Shown: one piece after another, positions 8,730 through 17,145 of the stretch
How positions within the stretch are numbered: position 1 is the stretch's first letter
Layout: every line of letters starts with the position of its first letter
Source of the DNA: Amphritea sp. 1_MG-2023
GTDB lineage: Bacteria; Pseudomonadota; Gammaproteobacteria; Pseudomonadales; Balneatricaceae
Direction: 5' to 3'
DNA: 64,000 nt
Assembly (NCBI RefSeq): GCF_030547545.1
Contig: NZ_JAUOQE010000010.1
Location: forward strand, 1 to 64,000
Notes under the pieces: model-generated
What the model was told of the DNA's origin: nothing
Databases searched by the model: none
The model's input: only the letters and a program-made list of their open reading frames with translations
Program-made: the position numbers and the translations under genes

Positions 8730-9620
8730 ATGAGTGAAGTAAAAACCTCCCCATGTGTGCCTCAGGTAAAAGCCTTTTTTGATGAGCCAACAAACACCTT
8801 CAGTTATGTGGTGCAAGATCCTAGCTCTCAGGCCTGTGCCATTATTGATTCAGTATTAGATTTTGACTATGCCAGCGGCAGTACGGATGTCCGTTCGGCG
8901 GATGAAATTATTACCTATGTTCGTGATCATGACCTCACAGTTGAGTGGATTTTAGAAACCCATGTGCATGCTGATCACCTGTCGGCCGCCCCCTATCTGC
9001 ATCAAGCGCTGGGCGGTAAGACCGGCATTGGGGCGCTCATTACGGTAGTACAGGATACGTTTGGTAAGGCATTTAACGTGGGCAGCGAATTTGCCCGTGA
9101 CGGTAGTCAGTTTGATCGCCTTTTTGAAGAAGGAGAGCGTTTCAGTATTGGTAATTGTGAAGGCTATATACTGCATACGCCAGGACATACACCGGCCTGC
9201 TTGACCTATGTGATCGGTGATGCGGCGTTTGTTGGTGATACCTTGTTTATGCCGGATTACGGTACGGCTCGCTGTGATTTCCCCGGTGGTGATGCACGCA
9301 CGCTATTTCGTTCGATTAACAAGGTGCTCAGCTTGCCGGCTGAAACTCGCATCTTCCTTTGTCATGATTATAAAGCGCCTAATAGAGAAGTTTATTGCCA
9401 CGAAACCAGTGTGGCGGAGCAGCGACAGCACAATGTGCATGTTCATGAAGGCATTACTGAGGCTGAATTTGTCCGCATGCGCACAGAACGTGATGCTACG
9501 TTAGCCATGCCGACTCTGATTTTACCATCGGTACAGGTCAATATGCGCGCGGGCGAGATGCCGCCAGCTGAAGATAACGCTCAAGTATATCTGAAAATAC
9601 CCATTAATTTATTTAACTAA
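8730..9620 (+). CDS. MBL-fold metallo-hydrolase, persulfide-dioxygenase-like (Blh/ETHE1 type)
   Basis: This 296-aa protein has the metallo-beta-lactamase metal motif THVHADH at residues 77-83, HTPGHTPA near 149-156, the ETHE1-type VGDTLFMPDYGTARCDF around 168-184 and CHDY at 211-214. ETHE1/Sdo enzymes use Fe(II) and O2 to oxidise glutathione persulfide to sulfite. The Blh proteins of Xylella and Agrobacterium, controlled by BigR, are close in type. GGAG lies eight bases before the ATG. The DUF442 gene follows after 13 bases and SulP 25 bases later, forming an operon behind the inverted repeat. Substrate is inferred from family and context. Confidence 0.88.
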   Translation: MSEVKTSPCVPQVKAFFDEPTNTFSYVVQDPSSQACAIIDSVLDFDYASGSTDVRSADEIITYVRDHDLTVEWILETHVHADHLSAAPYLHQALGGKTGIGALITVVQDTFGKAFNVGSEFARDGSQFDRLFEEGERFSIGNCEGYILHTPGHTPACLTYVIGDAAFVGDTLFMPDYGTARCDFPGGDARTLFRSINKVLSLPAETRIFLCHDYKAPNREVYCHETSVAEQRQHNVHVHEGITEAEFVRMRTERDATLAMPTLILPSVQVNMRAGEMPPAEDNAQVYLKIPINLFN

Positions 9621-9633
9621 ACCTGAGGAAACT

Positions 9634-10056
9634 ATGGACATTAAAGTACTGGAACCGGGCTTTTCCATCTGTCATGCAATCTACCCAAGTGATATAACTG
9701 AATTGAAAGCACAAGGCTTTCGCTCGCTTATCTGTCATCGTCAGCCGGGCGAAGCCGAAGACCATATCGACACGAATGAACTGCGCCAAGCAGCAGAAGC
9801 GGCGGGTATTGAATTGGTAGAGATTCCGGTGACAACGGGTGAATATACAGCGGAAGCGATTGAGGCCTTTGGTGTGGCGATTGAAACGCTGCCGACGCCT
9901 ATTCTGGGTTTTTGTCGCAGTGGTCGTCGTGCGGTGTCACTCTGGATTCATAATCAACTACAGCAGGAAAGCTGTGATATAGGGTTATTGCTGCAGGCTG
10001 CCCATGCTGCCGGGCATGATTTACATGCCGAGAAGGATCGCTTTACTAAACGCTGA
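9634..10056 (+). CDS. DUF442 / TIGR01244-type sulfurtransferase-like protein
   Basis: This 140-aa protein belongs to the DUF442 family, whose phosphatase/rhodanese-like loop is visible as FCRSGRRA with Cys94. In Blh proteins of other bacteria this domain is fused to the metallo-hydrolase and acts as a sulfurtransferase; here it is separate but adjacent. It probably moves sulfane sulfur between thiols upstream or downstream of the persulfide dioxygenase. TGAGGA lies upstream of its ATG and it is 13 bases behind the metallo-hydrolase. Confidence 0.88.
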   Translation: MDIKVLEPGFSICHAIYPSDITELKAQGFRSLICHRQPGEAEDHIDTNELRQAAEAAGIELVEIPVTTGEYTAEAIEAFGVAIETLPTPILGFCRSGRRAVSLWIHNQLQQESCDIGLLLQAAHAAGHDLHAEKDRFTKR

Positions 10057-10081
10057 TTTTGTAAGCTCCCAAGGGGGTTAA

Positions 10082-11830
10082 GTGAATATTAAAAAATATC
10101 TACCGATCCTGAAATGGTTGCCTAATTACCGTTTAGCAACCTTTAATCAGGATCTGTTGGCGGCGATGATTGTGACCGTGATGCTAGTGCCTCAGTCATT
10201 AGCCTACGCTATGCTGGCGGGTTTGCCGCCAGAAGTGGGGCTCTATGCCAGCATCGCCCCCTTATTGATCTATACCGTTTTTGGTACGAGCAGTGCGTTA
10301 TCAGTCGGGCCAGTGGCCGTCATTGCGCTGATGACCATGACCACCGCTGGCAATATTGTGTCTCCCGAGGGGGAGGCCTACCTGACGACAGTTATTCTAT
10401 TAACCTTTATGTCCGGCATTATGCTGACATTGATGGGCTTATTCAGGCTGGGATTTCTCACCAACTTTCTGAGTCATCCAGTGATTTCTGGTTTCATTAC
10501 GGCCTCCGCTGTCATCATTGCTGTCAGTCAGTTTAAGCATCTGTTGGGTGTATCGGTGAGTGGTCATAGCCTCCCTGGATTGCTGGTGGCTTTGGCTCAG
10601 GCGCTACCTGAAATGAATCTGACGACGCTATTGATGGGTAGCGGGACGCTACTCTTTCTCTATGCAACTCGGCGCTGGTTGGGGCCGCTGTTGACTGGTC
10701 TAGGTGTTAGTCGAGCCATTGCCGGTAGCGTTGGACGTCTTGCGCCGATCTTAGCCGTCTTGGTTACGACTTGGTTGACGGCTCAATTTGCTTTGATTGA
10801 GCGAGGAGTGGCGATTGTGGGTGAAGTGCCCGCAGGCTTGCCGCCTTTAGCGCTACCATCTACTGATGTCAGTCTTTGGCAGCAGTTGTGGGTTGGGGCA
10901 TTGTTAATCAGTATTGTTGGCTTTGTCGAGTCGGTGTCCGTAGGGCAGACATTAGCCGCGAAACGTCGCGAACGTATTGATCCGGATCAGGAGCTTATCG
11001 GCCTTGGCTGTGCCAACCTGGGGTCGGCAGTGAGTACAGGGATGCCAGTGACGGGTGGCTTTTCTCGTTCTGTGGTGAACTTTGATGCCGGCGCACGTAC
11101 CCCTGCAGCTGGTGCATTGACCGCCTTAGGCATACTGGTGGTGATTCTCTGGTTAACCCCCCTGTTGCGGACATTGCCGATCGCTACATTGGCGGCTACC
11201 ATCATTATTGCGGTACTGTCGCTGATCGATGTACATGCGATCAAGCATACGTGGCGTTATTCCAAGGCTGACTTTTCGGCAATGTTATTAACCGTTGTGA
11301 TCACCCTGCTGCAAGGGGTCGAGGCGGGTATTCTTGCCGGTGTTGGTTTGTCACTCGCATTACATATTTATCGCACTAGCCGGCCACATACCGCCGTCGT
11401 GGGACGCGTTGCAGGCAGTGAACACTTTCGAAATATCGAACGGCATACGGTGGAAACGAGTGCTAACCTGTTGATTATGCGAGTCGATGAAAGCCTCTAT
11501 TTTGCCAACGCCCGTTATCTGGAGGACCAAATACAGACACTGGTCAGTCAACGTCCTAAGCTTGAGCATCTGGTGATCAGCTGTCAGGCGGTTAATCTGA
11601 TCGATGCATCCGCTTTGGATAGCTTAGAATCGATCAATCTACGCTTGATGGATACAGGCATTAAATTTCATCTAGCTGAAGTTAAAGGGCCGGTGATGGA
11701 TCGTTTGGATAAGGTTGGATTTCCTCAACGACTTAGTGGTGAAATATTCATCAGTACCTTTGCCGCTTGGCAGCACCTGAAAGCGGCTAGCAAAAATCAC
11801 CACGATGATTTAGAGGTATCCGAGATATGA
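10082..11830 (+). CDS. SulP family inorganic anion permease with STAS domain
   Basis: This 582-aa protein has the SulP N-terminal signature (LAAMIVTVMLVPQSLAYAML and PPEVGLYASI), about 10-14 membrane segments to roughly residue 430, and a C-terminal cytoplasmic STAS domain (about 445-565, with VDESLYFANARYLED and LIDASALDSLE). SulP transporters carry sulfate, bicarbonate or related anions. In this operon, uptake of sulfate or export of the sulfite/sulfate produced by persulfide oxidation is plausible. It starts with GTG behind AAGGGGGTT, a strong ribosome binding site, 25 bases after the DUF442 gene. Confidence 0.93.
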   Translation: MNIKKYLPILKWLPNYRLATFNQDLLAAMIVTVMLVPQSLAYAMLAGLPPEVGLYASIAPLLIYTVFGTSSALSVGPVAVIALMTMTTAGNIVSPEGEAYLTTVILLTFMSGIMLTLMGLFRLGFLTNFLSHPVISGFITASAVIIAVSQFKHLLGVSVSGHSLPGLLVALAQALPEMNLTTLLMGSGTLLFLYATRRWLGPLLTGLGVSRAIAGSVGRLAPILAVLVTTWLTAQFALIERGVAIVGEVPAGLPPLALPSTDVSLWQQLWVGALLISIVGFVESVSVGQTLAAKRRERIDPDQELIGLGCANLGSAVSTGMPVTGGFSRSVVNFDAGARTPAAGALTALGILVVILWLTPLLRTLPIATLAATIIIAVLSLIDVHAIKHTWRYSKADFSAMLLTVVITLLQGVEAGILAGVGLSLALHIYRTSRPHTAVVGRVAGSEHFRNIERHTVETSANLLIMRVDESLYFANARYLEDQIQTLVSQRPKLEHLVISCQAVNLIDASALDSLESINLRLMDTGIKFHLAEVKGPVMDRLDKVGFPQRLSGEIFISTFAAWQHLKAASKNHHDDLEVSEI

Positions 11831-11962
11831 CGATCATCGTATAAGTTTTACCTATTAAGTGTATTGATAGGTTAAATTTCTTTTAGATATAAGCTTATAT
11901 TATTATGTAATCAATGAAGAGCAAGTATGCTCATTACAGCAAGACAACAGGAGAAATGAAAG

Positions 11963-12613
11963 ATGGCACTTCGAATCAATGACATTGTCCCCAATCTCGA
12001 TTTGAAAACAGATCTAGGTGACTTCAAGTTGCATGATTTCATCGGCGATAGTTGGGCTATCCTGTTCAGTCACCCGAAAGACTTCACGCCCGTTTGTACA
12101 ACAGAATTTGGTGCGGTAGCTCAACTGGCGGCTGAGTGGGAAAAACGCGGCACCAAAGTCATCGGCCTATCGGTTGACGGTGTTGATGAGCATGTTCAGT
12201 GGAAAGCCGATATCGAAAAATATTCCGGTGCACCAGCTAAATTCCCGATCATTGCTGATGATGACATGGCGGTTGCTAAGGCGTTGGATATGCTACCTGC
12301 CGATGCTTACCTGCCGGATGGCCGTACCGCGGCGGATTCTGCCAGTGTACGTGTGGTCTTTATCTTCAGCCCAGACAAAAAACTGCAACTGTCGATGACT
12401 TACCCTATGTCTGTCGGCCGTAATTTTGCCGAAGTATTGCGGGCGCTCGATGCGCTTCAAGCGACAGCTCAAGCGCCGATCGCAACCCCCGCCAACTGGC
12501 GTACAGGCGAAGATGTTATCGTTGGTCTGTCGCTCAATGATGACGAAGCCAAGGCTAAGTTCGGTGAGATCGATATAAAACTGCCTTACTTACGTACCAC
12601 TAAACAACCATAA
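11963..12613 (+). CDS. 1-Cys peroxiredoxin (Prx6 type)
   Basis: This 216-aa thiol peroxidase reduces H2O2 and organic hydroperoxides. The peroxidatic site DFTPVCTTE places the catalytic Cys at residue 45. The long C-terminal domain and lack of a conserved resolving cysteine fit the Prx6 subfamily. ACAGGAGAAATGAAAG precedes the ATG. It is preceded by a 132-base gap after sulP that contains a 14-bp palindrome (11887-11900) different from the sulfur operators, so it likely has its own promoter. It ends in a strong terminator. Confidence 0.94.
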   Translation: MALRINDIVPNLDLKTDLGDFKLHDFIGDSWAILFSHPKDFTPVCTTEFGAVAQLAAEWEKRGTKVIGLSVDGVDEHVQWKADIEKYSGAPAKFPIIADDDMAVAKALDMLPADAYLPDGRTAADSASVRVVFIFSPDKKLQLSMTYPMSVGRNFAEVLRALDALQATAQAPIATPANWRTGEDVIVGLSLNDDEAKAKFGEIDIKLPYLRTTKQP

Positions 12614-12642
12614 TGATGGCTTGATCATCATGGTCAAATGAT

Positions 12643-12685
12643 ACGCCCTGTTCGCCGCTTCGGCTGGTGGACAGGGCGTTTTTTT
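12643..12685 (+). terminator. Intrinsic terminator of the peroxiredoxin gene
   Basis: ACGCCCTGT at 12643-12651 pairs with ACAGGGCGT at 12671-12679, with an inner GCCG/CGGC stem, followed by seven T. Confidence 0.9.
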
Positions 12686-12802
12686 ATATACGTTTTTATA
12701 TACATAGTCAGCTTGAGTGAATCATGTATATCTTGCAGCGGGTCACTTCATGTTATGAGTATCGGCGTGCATGAATCGAATGCAGTGATGCTGCATCCTT
12801 GT

Positions 12803-13081
12803 TTAAATCGCTAATGAGGTTAACAGACGATTAAATTTCTTATGCACCTCGGCATCCGTCAGTAAATGCCTCAGCAGGTTTTGATCCGACGCGTCTAAGT
12901 AGTGTTTTATCAGCAGTGTATCGGGTTCCGATGCGGCTTCGATATTGAAACCGGACAAATCATCTAGGCCAAGATACGCGACACGGTCACCAATACGTCC
13001 AGCCAAATAAAGTAACACGCTATCTTTTAGTTCATCATCCTTTAATGCTGATTGCTCGGGCAGTTTGAATAGCGGCAGCAT
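12803..13081 (-). CDS. Small hypothetical protein
   Basis: This 92-aa acidic protein has no recognised motif, signal peptide or membrane segment. It lies 34 bases downstream of the LysR gene on the same strand and could be cotranscribed with it. The ribosome binding site is poor (no clear AGGAG), which lowers confidence that it is real. The reading frame is open, the predicted protein looks well mixed in composition and no competing ORF exists on the other strand. Confidence 0.45.
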   Translation of the reverse strand: MLPLFKLPEQSALKDDELKDSVLLYLAGRIGDRVAYLGLDDLSGFNIEAASEPDTLLIKHYLDASDQNLLRHLLTDAEVHKKFNRLLTSLAI

Positions 13082-13115
13082 GGCGTTAGTAATGCCGCTC
13101 GGTAGTGGGCTTTAA

Positions 13116-14024
13116 TCAATAATCATCCCAATAAGGTGGTTCTCCAAAATAAGAGTCTAAAAAGTCGAGAAAGGCGCGAAGCTTTGGCGCTAGAAGTTTT
13201 CGATGAGGATAGACGGCGTATAAGCTCATCGTTTCCAGTTCAATGTTATTAAGCATCGTTTTGAGCTTGCCTTGCTTCAGTGCTTCTCCCACGATAAATG
13301 TTGGTTGCAGAATATAACCCTCACCAGCAATAGCGGCTGCCATCAATATCTCACCATTGTTTGCGCTCAAGCCTGATTGATTTGTATGCGAATTAGAACG
13401 CAATACCTTCATTAGTGGATTATCGGGGGCCGAGTAATCCATATAGCTGTAATGTAAAAAATGCGAGCGGCTCAATTCCTCTGGGTGGGACGGGGTTCCG
13501 TATTTTTCAATGTATGAAGGGGCTGCACAAAGTACGAGTTTTACAGGTGCTATTTTTTTTGCAATCAAAGATGAACTTTTTAAGTGTCCTATTCTCAGTG
13601 CGACATCAAACCCTTCTTCGATAACATCTACTTTACGATCACTCAATTCAAGGTTAACGCCGACTTCCGGGTACTCTTGTTTGAAATCCCGGATAAGTGG
13701 CGCAAGGTGTAATGTTGAAAAGGAGACTGGTGCACTTATTTGTAGAAGCCCTTTGGCAGTACTTTGAAGTCCACCAAAGTGGCTTTCCATATCATGAACA
13801 CTCTCCAGAATGTGCATGGCATGCTGTAAGCACTGTTCACCTTCTTGGGTTAAGTGAACACGCCGAGTTGTTCGGTTAAATAGTCTGGCACCTAGTTGCT
13901 CTTCTAGCTGAGATACATATTTGCTCACTAGTTGATTCGAGGTCTCTAGTTTCTCAGCGGCTTTGGTAAAGCTACCTAGGTCTGCTACGGTGGCAAATGC
14001 TTTCATCATGTCTAAGCGGTCCAT
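13116..14024 (-). CDS. LysR family regulator, probable activator of the doxX cluster
   Basis: This 302-aa protein has the N-terminal winged helix typical of LysR proteins (LDMMKAFATVADLGSFTKAAEKL) and a periplasmic-binding-protein-like effector domain from about residue 90. It resembles the large AaeR/DmlR/YhaJ group. It is transcribed divergently from doxX with 142 bases between the starts, the usual position for a LysR regulator of the adjacent operon. In E. coli, the LysR protein YhaJ activates yqjF, a DoxX gene followed by a hydroquinone reductase, which is the same gene content as here. Confidence 0.92.
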   Translation of the reverse strand: MDRLDMMKAFATVADLGSFTKAAEKLETSNQLVSKYVSQLEEQLGARLFNRTTRRVHLTQEGEQCLQHAMHILESVHDMESHFGGLQSTAKGLLQISAPVSFSTLHLAPLIRDFKQEYPEVGVNLELSDRKVDVIEEGFDVALRIGHLKSSSLIAKKIAPVKLVLCAAPSYIEKYGTPSHPEELSRSHFLHYSYMDYSAPDNPLMKVLRSNSHTNQSGLSANNGEILMAAAIAGEGYILQPTFIVGEALKQGKLKTMLNNIELETMSLYAVYPHRKLLAPKLRAFLDFLDSYFGEPPYWDDY

Positions 14025-14166
14025 GGATAAACCCTATATTGCAAACATTACGTTGATAGTTATTCCATAATATCATTATTTATTAGTCAATATGTTGTTA
14101 GTAGTATAGATATCAACCTGATTGAGGCGGCCAGTTTTCACTTATGACTTAGAGAGGAAATTCACG

Positions 14167-14658
14167 ATGAACAAGCAAACTATACACAACATATTGAAAT
14201 CAGGTGCAGGCCTTGCAGCACTCGCTTTAAGAGTACCTGTTGGGGTTATCCTGGCTGCTCATGGTGCACAGAAATTATTTGGCTGGTTCGGTGGATATGG
14301 CCTTGAAGGTACTGGTCAGTGGATGGCAAGTATCGGATTAGAGCCAGGATATTTGATGGCCCTCTTGGCAGGCAGTGCAGAATTTTACGGTGGCCTGGCT
14401 TTGGTACTTGGTTTGTTAACCAGACCTGCTGCAGCCGTGAGCGCATTTACTATGTTGGTGGCTATTTTTAGTGTCCACTTTGAGCATGGACTTTTCTTGA
14501 CAAACAATGGTTATGAATACGCTCTTGCATTGTTTGCTACAACCGTAGCATTAACGATTCAAGGTGCAGGAAGCTTTTCGGTTGATAATAGGCTGGCAAA
14601 AAAGTTGGTTGGTAATGCTTCTGTGAATGAGCCATCGCACTTAAAACAAGTGGCTTAA
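14167..14658 (+). CDS. DoxX family membrane protein
   Basis: This 163-aa protein has about four membrane segments and the DoxX features LRVPVGVILAAHGAQKLFGWFGG and GLLTRPAAAVSAF. DoxX-type proteins are associated with thiosulfate:quinone oxidation or redox stress, and E. coli YqjF responds to aromatic and quinone compounds. The ATG at 14167 is preferred over an upstream in-frame ATG at 14122 because AGAGGAAA lies just upstream and the family N-terminus fits. It heads a plus-strand run with the hydroquinone reductase and a dioxygenase, divergent from the LysR gene. Confidence 0.9.
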   Translation: MNKQTIHNILKSGAGLAALALRVPVGVILAAHGAQKLFGWFGGYGLEGTGQWMASIGLEPGYLMALLAGSAEFYGGLALVLGLLTRPAAAVSAFTMLVAIFSVHFEHGLFLTNNGYEYALALFATTVALTIQGAGSFSVDNRLAKKLVGNASVNEPSHLKQVA

Positions 14659-14674
14659 TTGTTGAATTAACAAT

Positions 14675-14704
14675 GCCTTCCTGTACTGCAGGAAGGCCAT
14701 TTTT
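14675..14704 (+). terminator. Hairpin between doxX and the hydroquinone reductase gene
   Basis: GCCTTCCTG (14675-14683) pairs exactly with CAGGAAGGC (14689-14697), followed by a short T-run. The next ribosome binding site begins immediately after, so this could be a terminator or an attenuator that gives doxX higher expression. Confidence 0.75.
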
Positions 14705-14720
14705 ATGGAGGTATTTGCTG

Positions 14721-15665
14721 ATGTTAGTCAATGGCGTTTGGCAAGAGAACTGGCAACCGGTTCAGAACAAAGACGAAAAAGGTCGCTTTATACGACAAAC
14801 ATCGTCGTTTCGAAATTGGATTACACCTGATGGCTCTCCAGGTATCACTGGTGAAGGTGGTTTTAAAGCGGAAGCAGGTCGGTATCACTTGTACGTTGCT
14901 TATATTTGTCCTTGGGCAAGCCGCACGTTAATGGCGAGAGCTTTAAAGGGGTTGGAAGATATTATTTCGGTTTCTGTGGTTAACCCCAAGTTGTCGGAAC
15001 AAGGGTGGCAGTTTGGTGATTTCCACGGGAGTGATCGTGATGACCTGAATGGGGCGACTTATATGCATGAATTGTATACTCAGATAGCGCCAGATTTCAC
15101 CGGTCGAGCAACCGTTCCTGTTTTGTGGGATAAAAAAAACAAAACCATTGTTAACAATGAGTCGGCTGATATTGTTCGAATGTTTAATACAGTCTTTGCC
15201 GATCTCAAAGATACGGGCCCTGATTTGGTTCCCAGTGAGTTGGCATCAGAGATTGATTCACTAAATGCATATATCTATTCCGATCTCAATAATGGTGTAT
15301 ATCAAGCTGGTTTTGCATCGACACAAGAAGCTTACGAAGAAGCCTTTGAAAAAGTATTCAATGCGCTCGATTCTCTGGAAGAAAGATTAGCAGATGGACG
15401 TAAATTTCTATTTGGTGACGCACTTACTGAGTCGGATATTCGTTTGTTTGTCACCTTAATTCGATTTGATGTGGCTTACCATGGGCTGTTCAAGTGTAAT
15501 AGAAACATGATTAGAGAGATGCCTAAACTCCATGCTTACATGCATCGTATTTTGGCGATTGAAGGTATTCAACGCACAGTGAATATAGAGCACATAAAAG
15601 CAGGTTACTATTCTATAAAGGCGCTTAATCCCACTGGCATTGTTCCCGTTGGTCCAGCGCTTTAA
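14721..15665 (+). CDS. Glutathionyl-hydroquinone reductase (YqjG/Ecm4-type GST)
   Basis: These Xi-class glutathione transferases reduce glutathionyl-hydroquinones to hydroquinones using glutathione. The catalytic motif CPWAS is at residue 63 in the context YICPWASRTLMARALKGLE. The C-terminal helical domain includes EERLADGRKFLFGDALTESD. The length, 314 aa, matches the family (E. coli YqjG 328). I chose the ATG at 14721, which has GGAGG eight bases upstream, rather than an ATG at 14673 that falls in the upstream hairpin. Its neighbours DoxX and LysR match the E. coli yqjF-yqjG/yhaJ arrangement. Confidence 0.94.
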   Translation: MLVNGVWQENWQPVQNKDEKGRFIRQTSSFRNWITPDGSPGITGEGGFKAEAGRYHLYVAYICPWASRTLMARALKGLEDIISVSVVNPKLSEQGWQFGDFHGSDRDDLNGATYMHELYTQIAPDFTGRATVPVLWDKKNKTIVNNESADIVRMFNTVFADLKDTGPDLVPSELASEIDSLNAYIYSDLNNGVYQAGFASTQEAYEEAFEKVFNALDSLEERLADGRKFLFGDALTESDIRLFVTLIRFDVAYHGLFKCNRNMIREMPKLHAYMHRILAIEGIQRTVNIEHIKAGYYSIKALNPTGIVPVGPAL

Positions 15666-15682
15666 AAATAGCTGGAGTTAAC

Positions 15683-16486
15683 ATGAAAACGAAACGAAAC
15701 ATTGTCTATATTTCTCATGGTGGTGGCCCCATGCCTTTGTTGGGAGACCCAGATCATTATGAAATGGTCGAGACGCTAAAAGAGATTGCCTCGGAAATAG
15801 ATAAACCCAGCGCGATACTAGTGATCAGCGCTCATTGGGAGGCGCGTTTGCCCACTGTGACTTCAGGAATAAATCCTGGAATTATTTATGACTACGGCGG
15901 TTTTCCACAAGCAGCCTATGAGATTGAGTACCCTGCACCAGGTGAGCCAGTATTAGCAAAAAGTGTGATGAATTCGCTAAAAGAAAGTGGCATCGATGCA
16001 GTGCAAGACGAGCAGCGAGGTTTTGATCATGGCTTATTTGTGCCACTTAAACTGATGTATCCGGATGCCGATATTCCTTGTGTGCAGTTATCATTGGTGC
16101 ACGATCTTGATCCAGACCTGCATATTCAGATAGGTAAGGTTCTGCAGTCACTTGAGTGGCATAATTTGCTGGTCATTGGCTCTGGGTTTTCCTTCCACAA
16201 TATGCGCGCATTTTTCAGTCCAGAGTCACAGGGATCTCGAGCAATGAACATCGCTTTTGATGAGTGGTTAAGGGAAACAATAAGCGATGAGGTGCTGTTA
16301 GAAGAGGCAAGAGAGGAGCGACTAGTGCATTGGTCATCTGCGCCGGGAGCGAGATTTTGCCACCCAAGGGAAGAGCACTTAATCCCTTTGCATGTCTGTT
16401 ATGGCATGGCTACTAAGCCGAGTGACAAGGCATTCAAAGCAGAGATTATGAAAAAGCAATCGTCAATGTTTCTGTGGAGTGTATGA
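15683..16486 (+). CDS. LigB/DODA-type extradiol ring-cleavage dioxygenase
   Basis: This 267-aa class III extradiol-type dioxygenase would cleave catecholic rings with a non-haem metal. Likely metal ligands are the histidines in YISHGGGPMPLLGD, SAHWE and DHGLFVPL. E. coli YgiD, a 4,5-DOPA dioxygenase, is a similar protein. It begins 17 bases after the hydroquinone reductase gene with GGAG upstream. Reduction of glutathionyl-hydroquinone followed by ring opening is a logical detoxification sequence. The true substrate is not determined. Confidence 0.9.
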   Translation: MKTKRNIVYISHGGGPMPLLGDPDHYEMVETLKEIASEIDKPSAILVISAHWEARLPTVTSGINPGIIYDYGGFPQAAYEIEYPAPGEPVLAKSVMNSLKESGIDAVQDEQRGFDHGLFVPLKLMYPDADIPCVQLSLVHDLDPDLHIQIGKVLQSLEWHNLLVIGSGFSFHNMRAFFSPESQGSRAMNIAFDEWLRETISDEVLLEEAREERLVHWSSAPGARFCHPREEHLIPLHVCYGMATKPSDKAFKAEIMKKQSSMFLWSV

Positions 16487-16629
16487 GGTCTGTTGCTTAA
16501 GAAAGAGTTTGTTTGAAGCTGTATAAGTGTCAGTAGGGGCGAACCCGCGCATGGTCTATTGGTTGTAAAAATAGGTTGAGGATATATAGGATGCCGAAAT
16601 CTGGATATCTTGGTTTTAGTTCTGCCGTA

Positions 16630-16769
16630 CACTCGATCACTGAGTACATCGTTGGATATTACAACCAGTACCGGCCTCACCAGTTCAATAAGGGATTATC
16701 GCTACTAGTAGCAGAACAGGAATATCAAAAAACCTCTAAAGCGGTGGCCAGTTTTAGTTGACCACTACA
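16630..16769 (+). pseudogene. 3' remnant of an IS3-family transposase (OrfB) with element end
   Basis: The translated frame contains EYIVGYYNQYRPHQFNKGL, the C-terminal end of IS3-family OrfB (YYN..RPHQFN.GL), and runs to a TGA stop at about 16760. The element end reads TGTAGTGGTCAACTAAAACT on the minus strand and ends at 16769 in the CA expected of IS3 termini. The rest of the element is missing. It has inserted into, and truncated, the IS256-type transposase gene next door. Confidence 0.8.
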
Positions 16770-17145
16770 GTGAAGCGAGTCTGCTGCTTTTTAACTAACT
16801 TCGGTTCAAAGCTGCCATCTCGGTCCCGTGGAGCATCAATCTCAATCGACCCATCTTCGGTACGTAAGGTCTTGCTGGAATAGCCATTTCGGCTATTATC
16901 AGAGGAACTTTTAACATACCTGTCGTAACCCAGATGTTCATCCAGTTCGGCATTAAGGGCCGTTTCAACGGTGATTTTGGTTAGCATCTGCCGGAAGTCA
17001 TTGAGATCACTTTCGGTTTTAATGCTTTTAGCCGCTTCGCGTGCGAAGGCTTCGAGTTGCTTTTTATCCATGTTGCCTATCCTTAGCCATTACTGGCTCT
17101 ATGATAGGCAGTTACACAATTCTATGTACAGGGTCAGGCCCTGAC
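16770..17145 (-). pseudogene. Truncated IS256-family transposase
   Basis: The first about 100 codons of a Mutator/IS256-type transposase are intact from an ATG at 17071: MDKKQLEAFAREAAKS, then TALNAELDEHLGYD, GSIEIDAPRDRDG and KKQQTRF. The frame then enters the IS3 element end and stops after VVVN. The catalytic DDE region is absent, so it is dead. The sequence upstream of the ATG to about 17145 (containing CTGTACATAGAATTGTGTAA on the minus strand) is probably the terminal part of the element. It lies directly against the stop codon of the dehydrogenase gene. Confidence 0.88.

Noticed and set aside
11887-11900. Palindrome ATATAAGCTTATAT before the peroxiredoxin gene, as a third copy of the sulfur operator
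   Set aside because: It lacks the ATTAG-N6-CTAAT core, so it is not the same site; it may be an unrelated chance palindrome.
16540-16549. Ten-base match (CGAACCCGCG) to the ssrA 3' end, as a possible second attachment site
   Set aside because: Ten bases is too short to distinguish from chance in 64 kb, and the flanking bases do not match.
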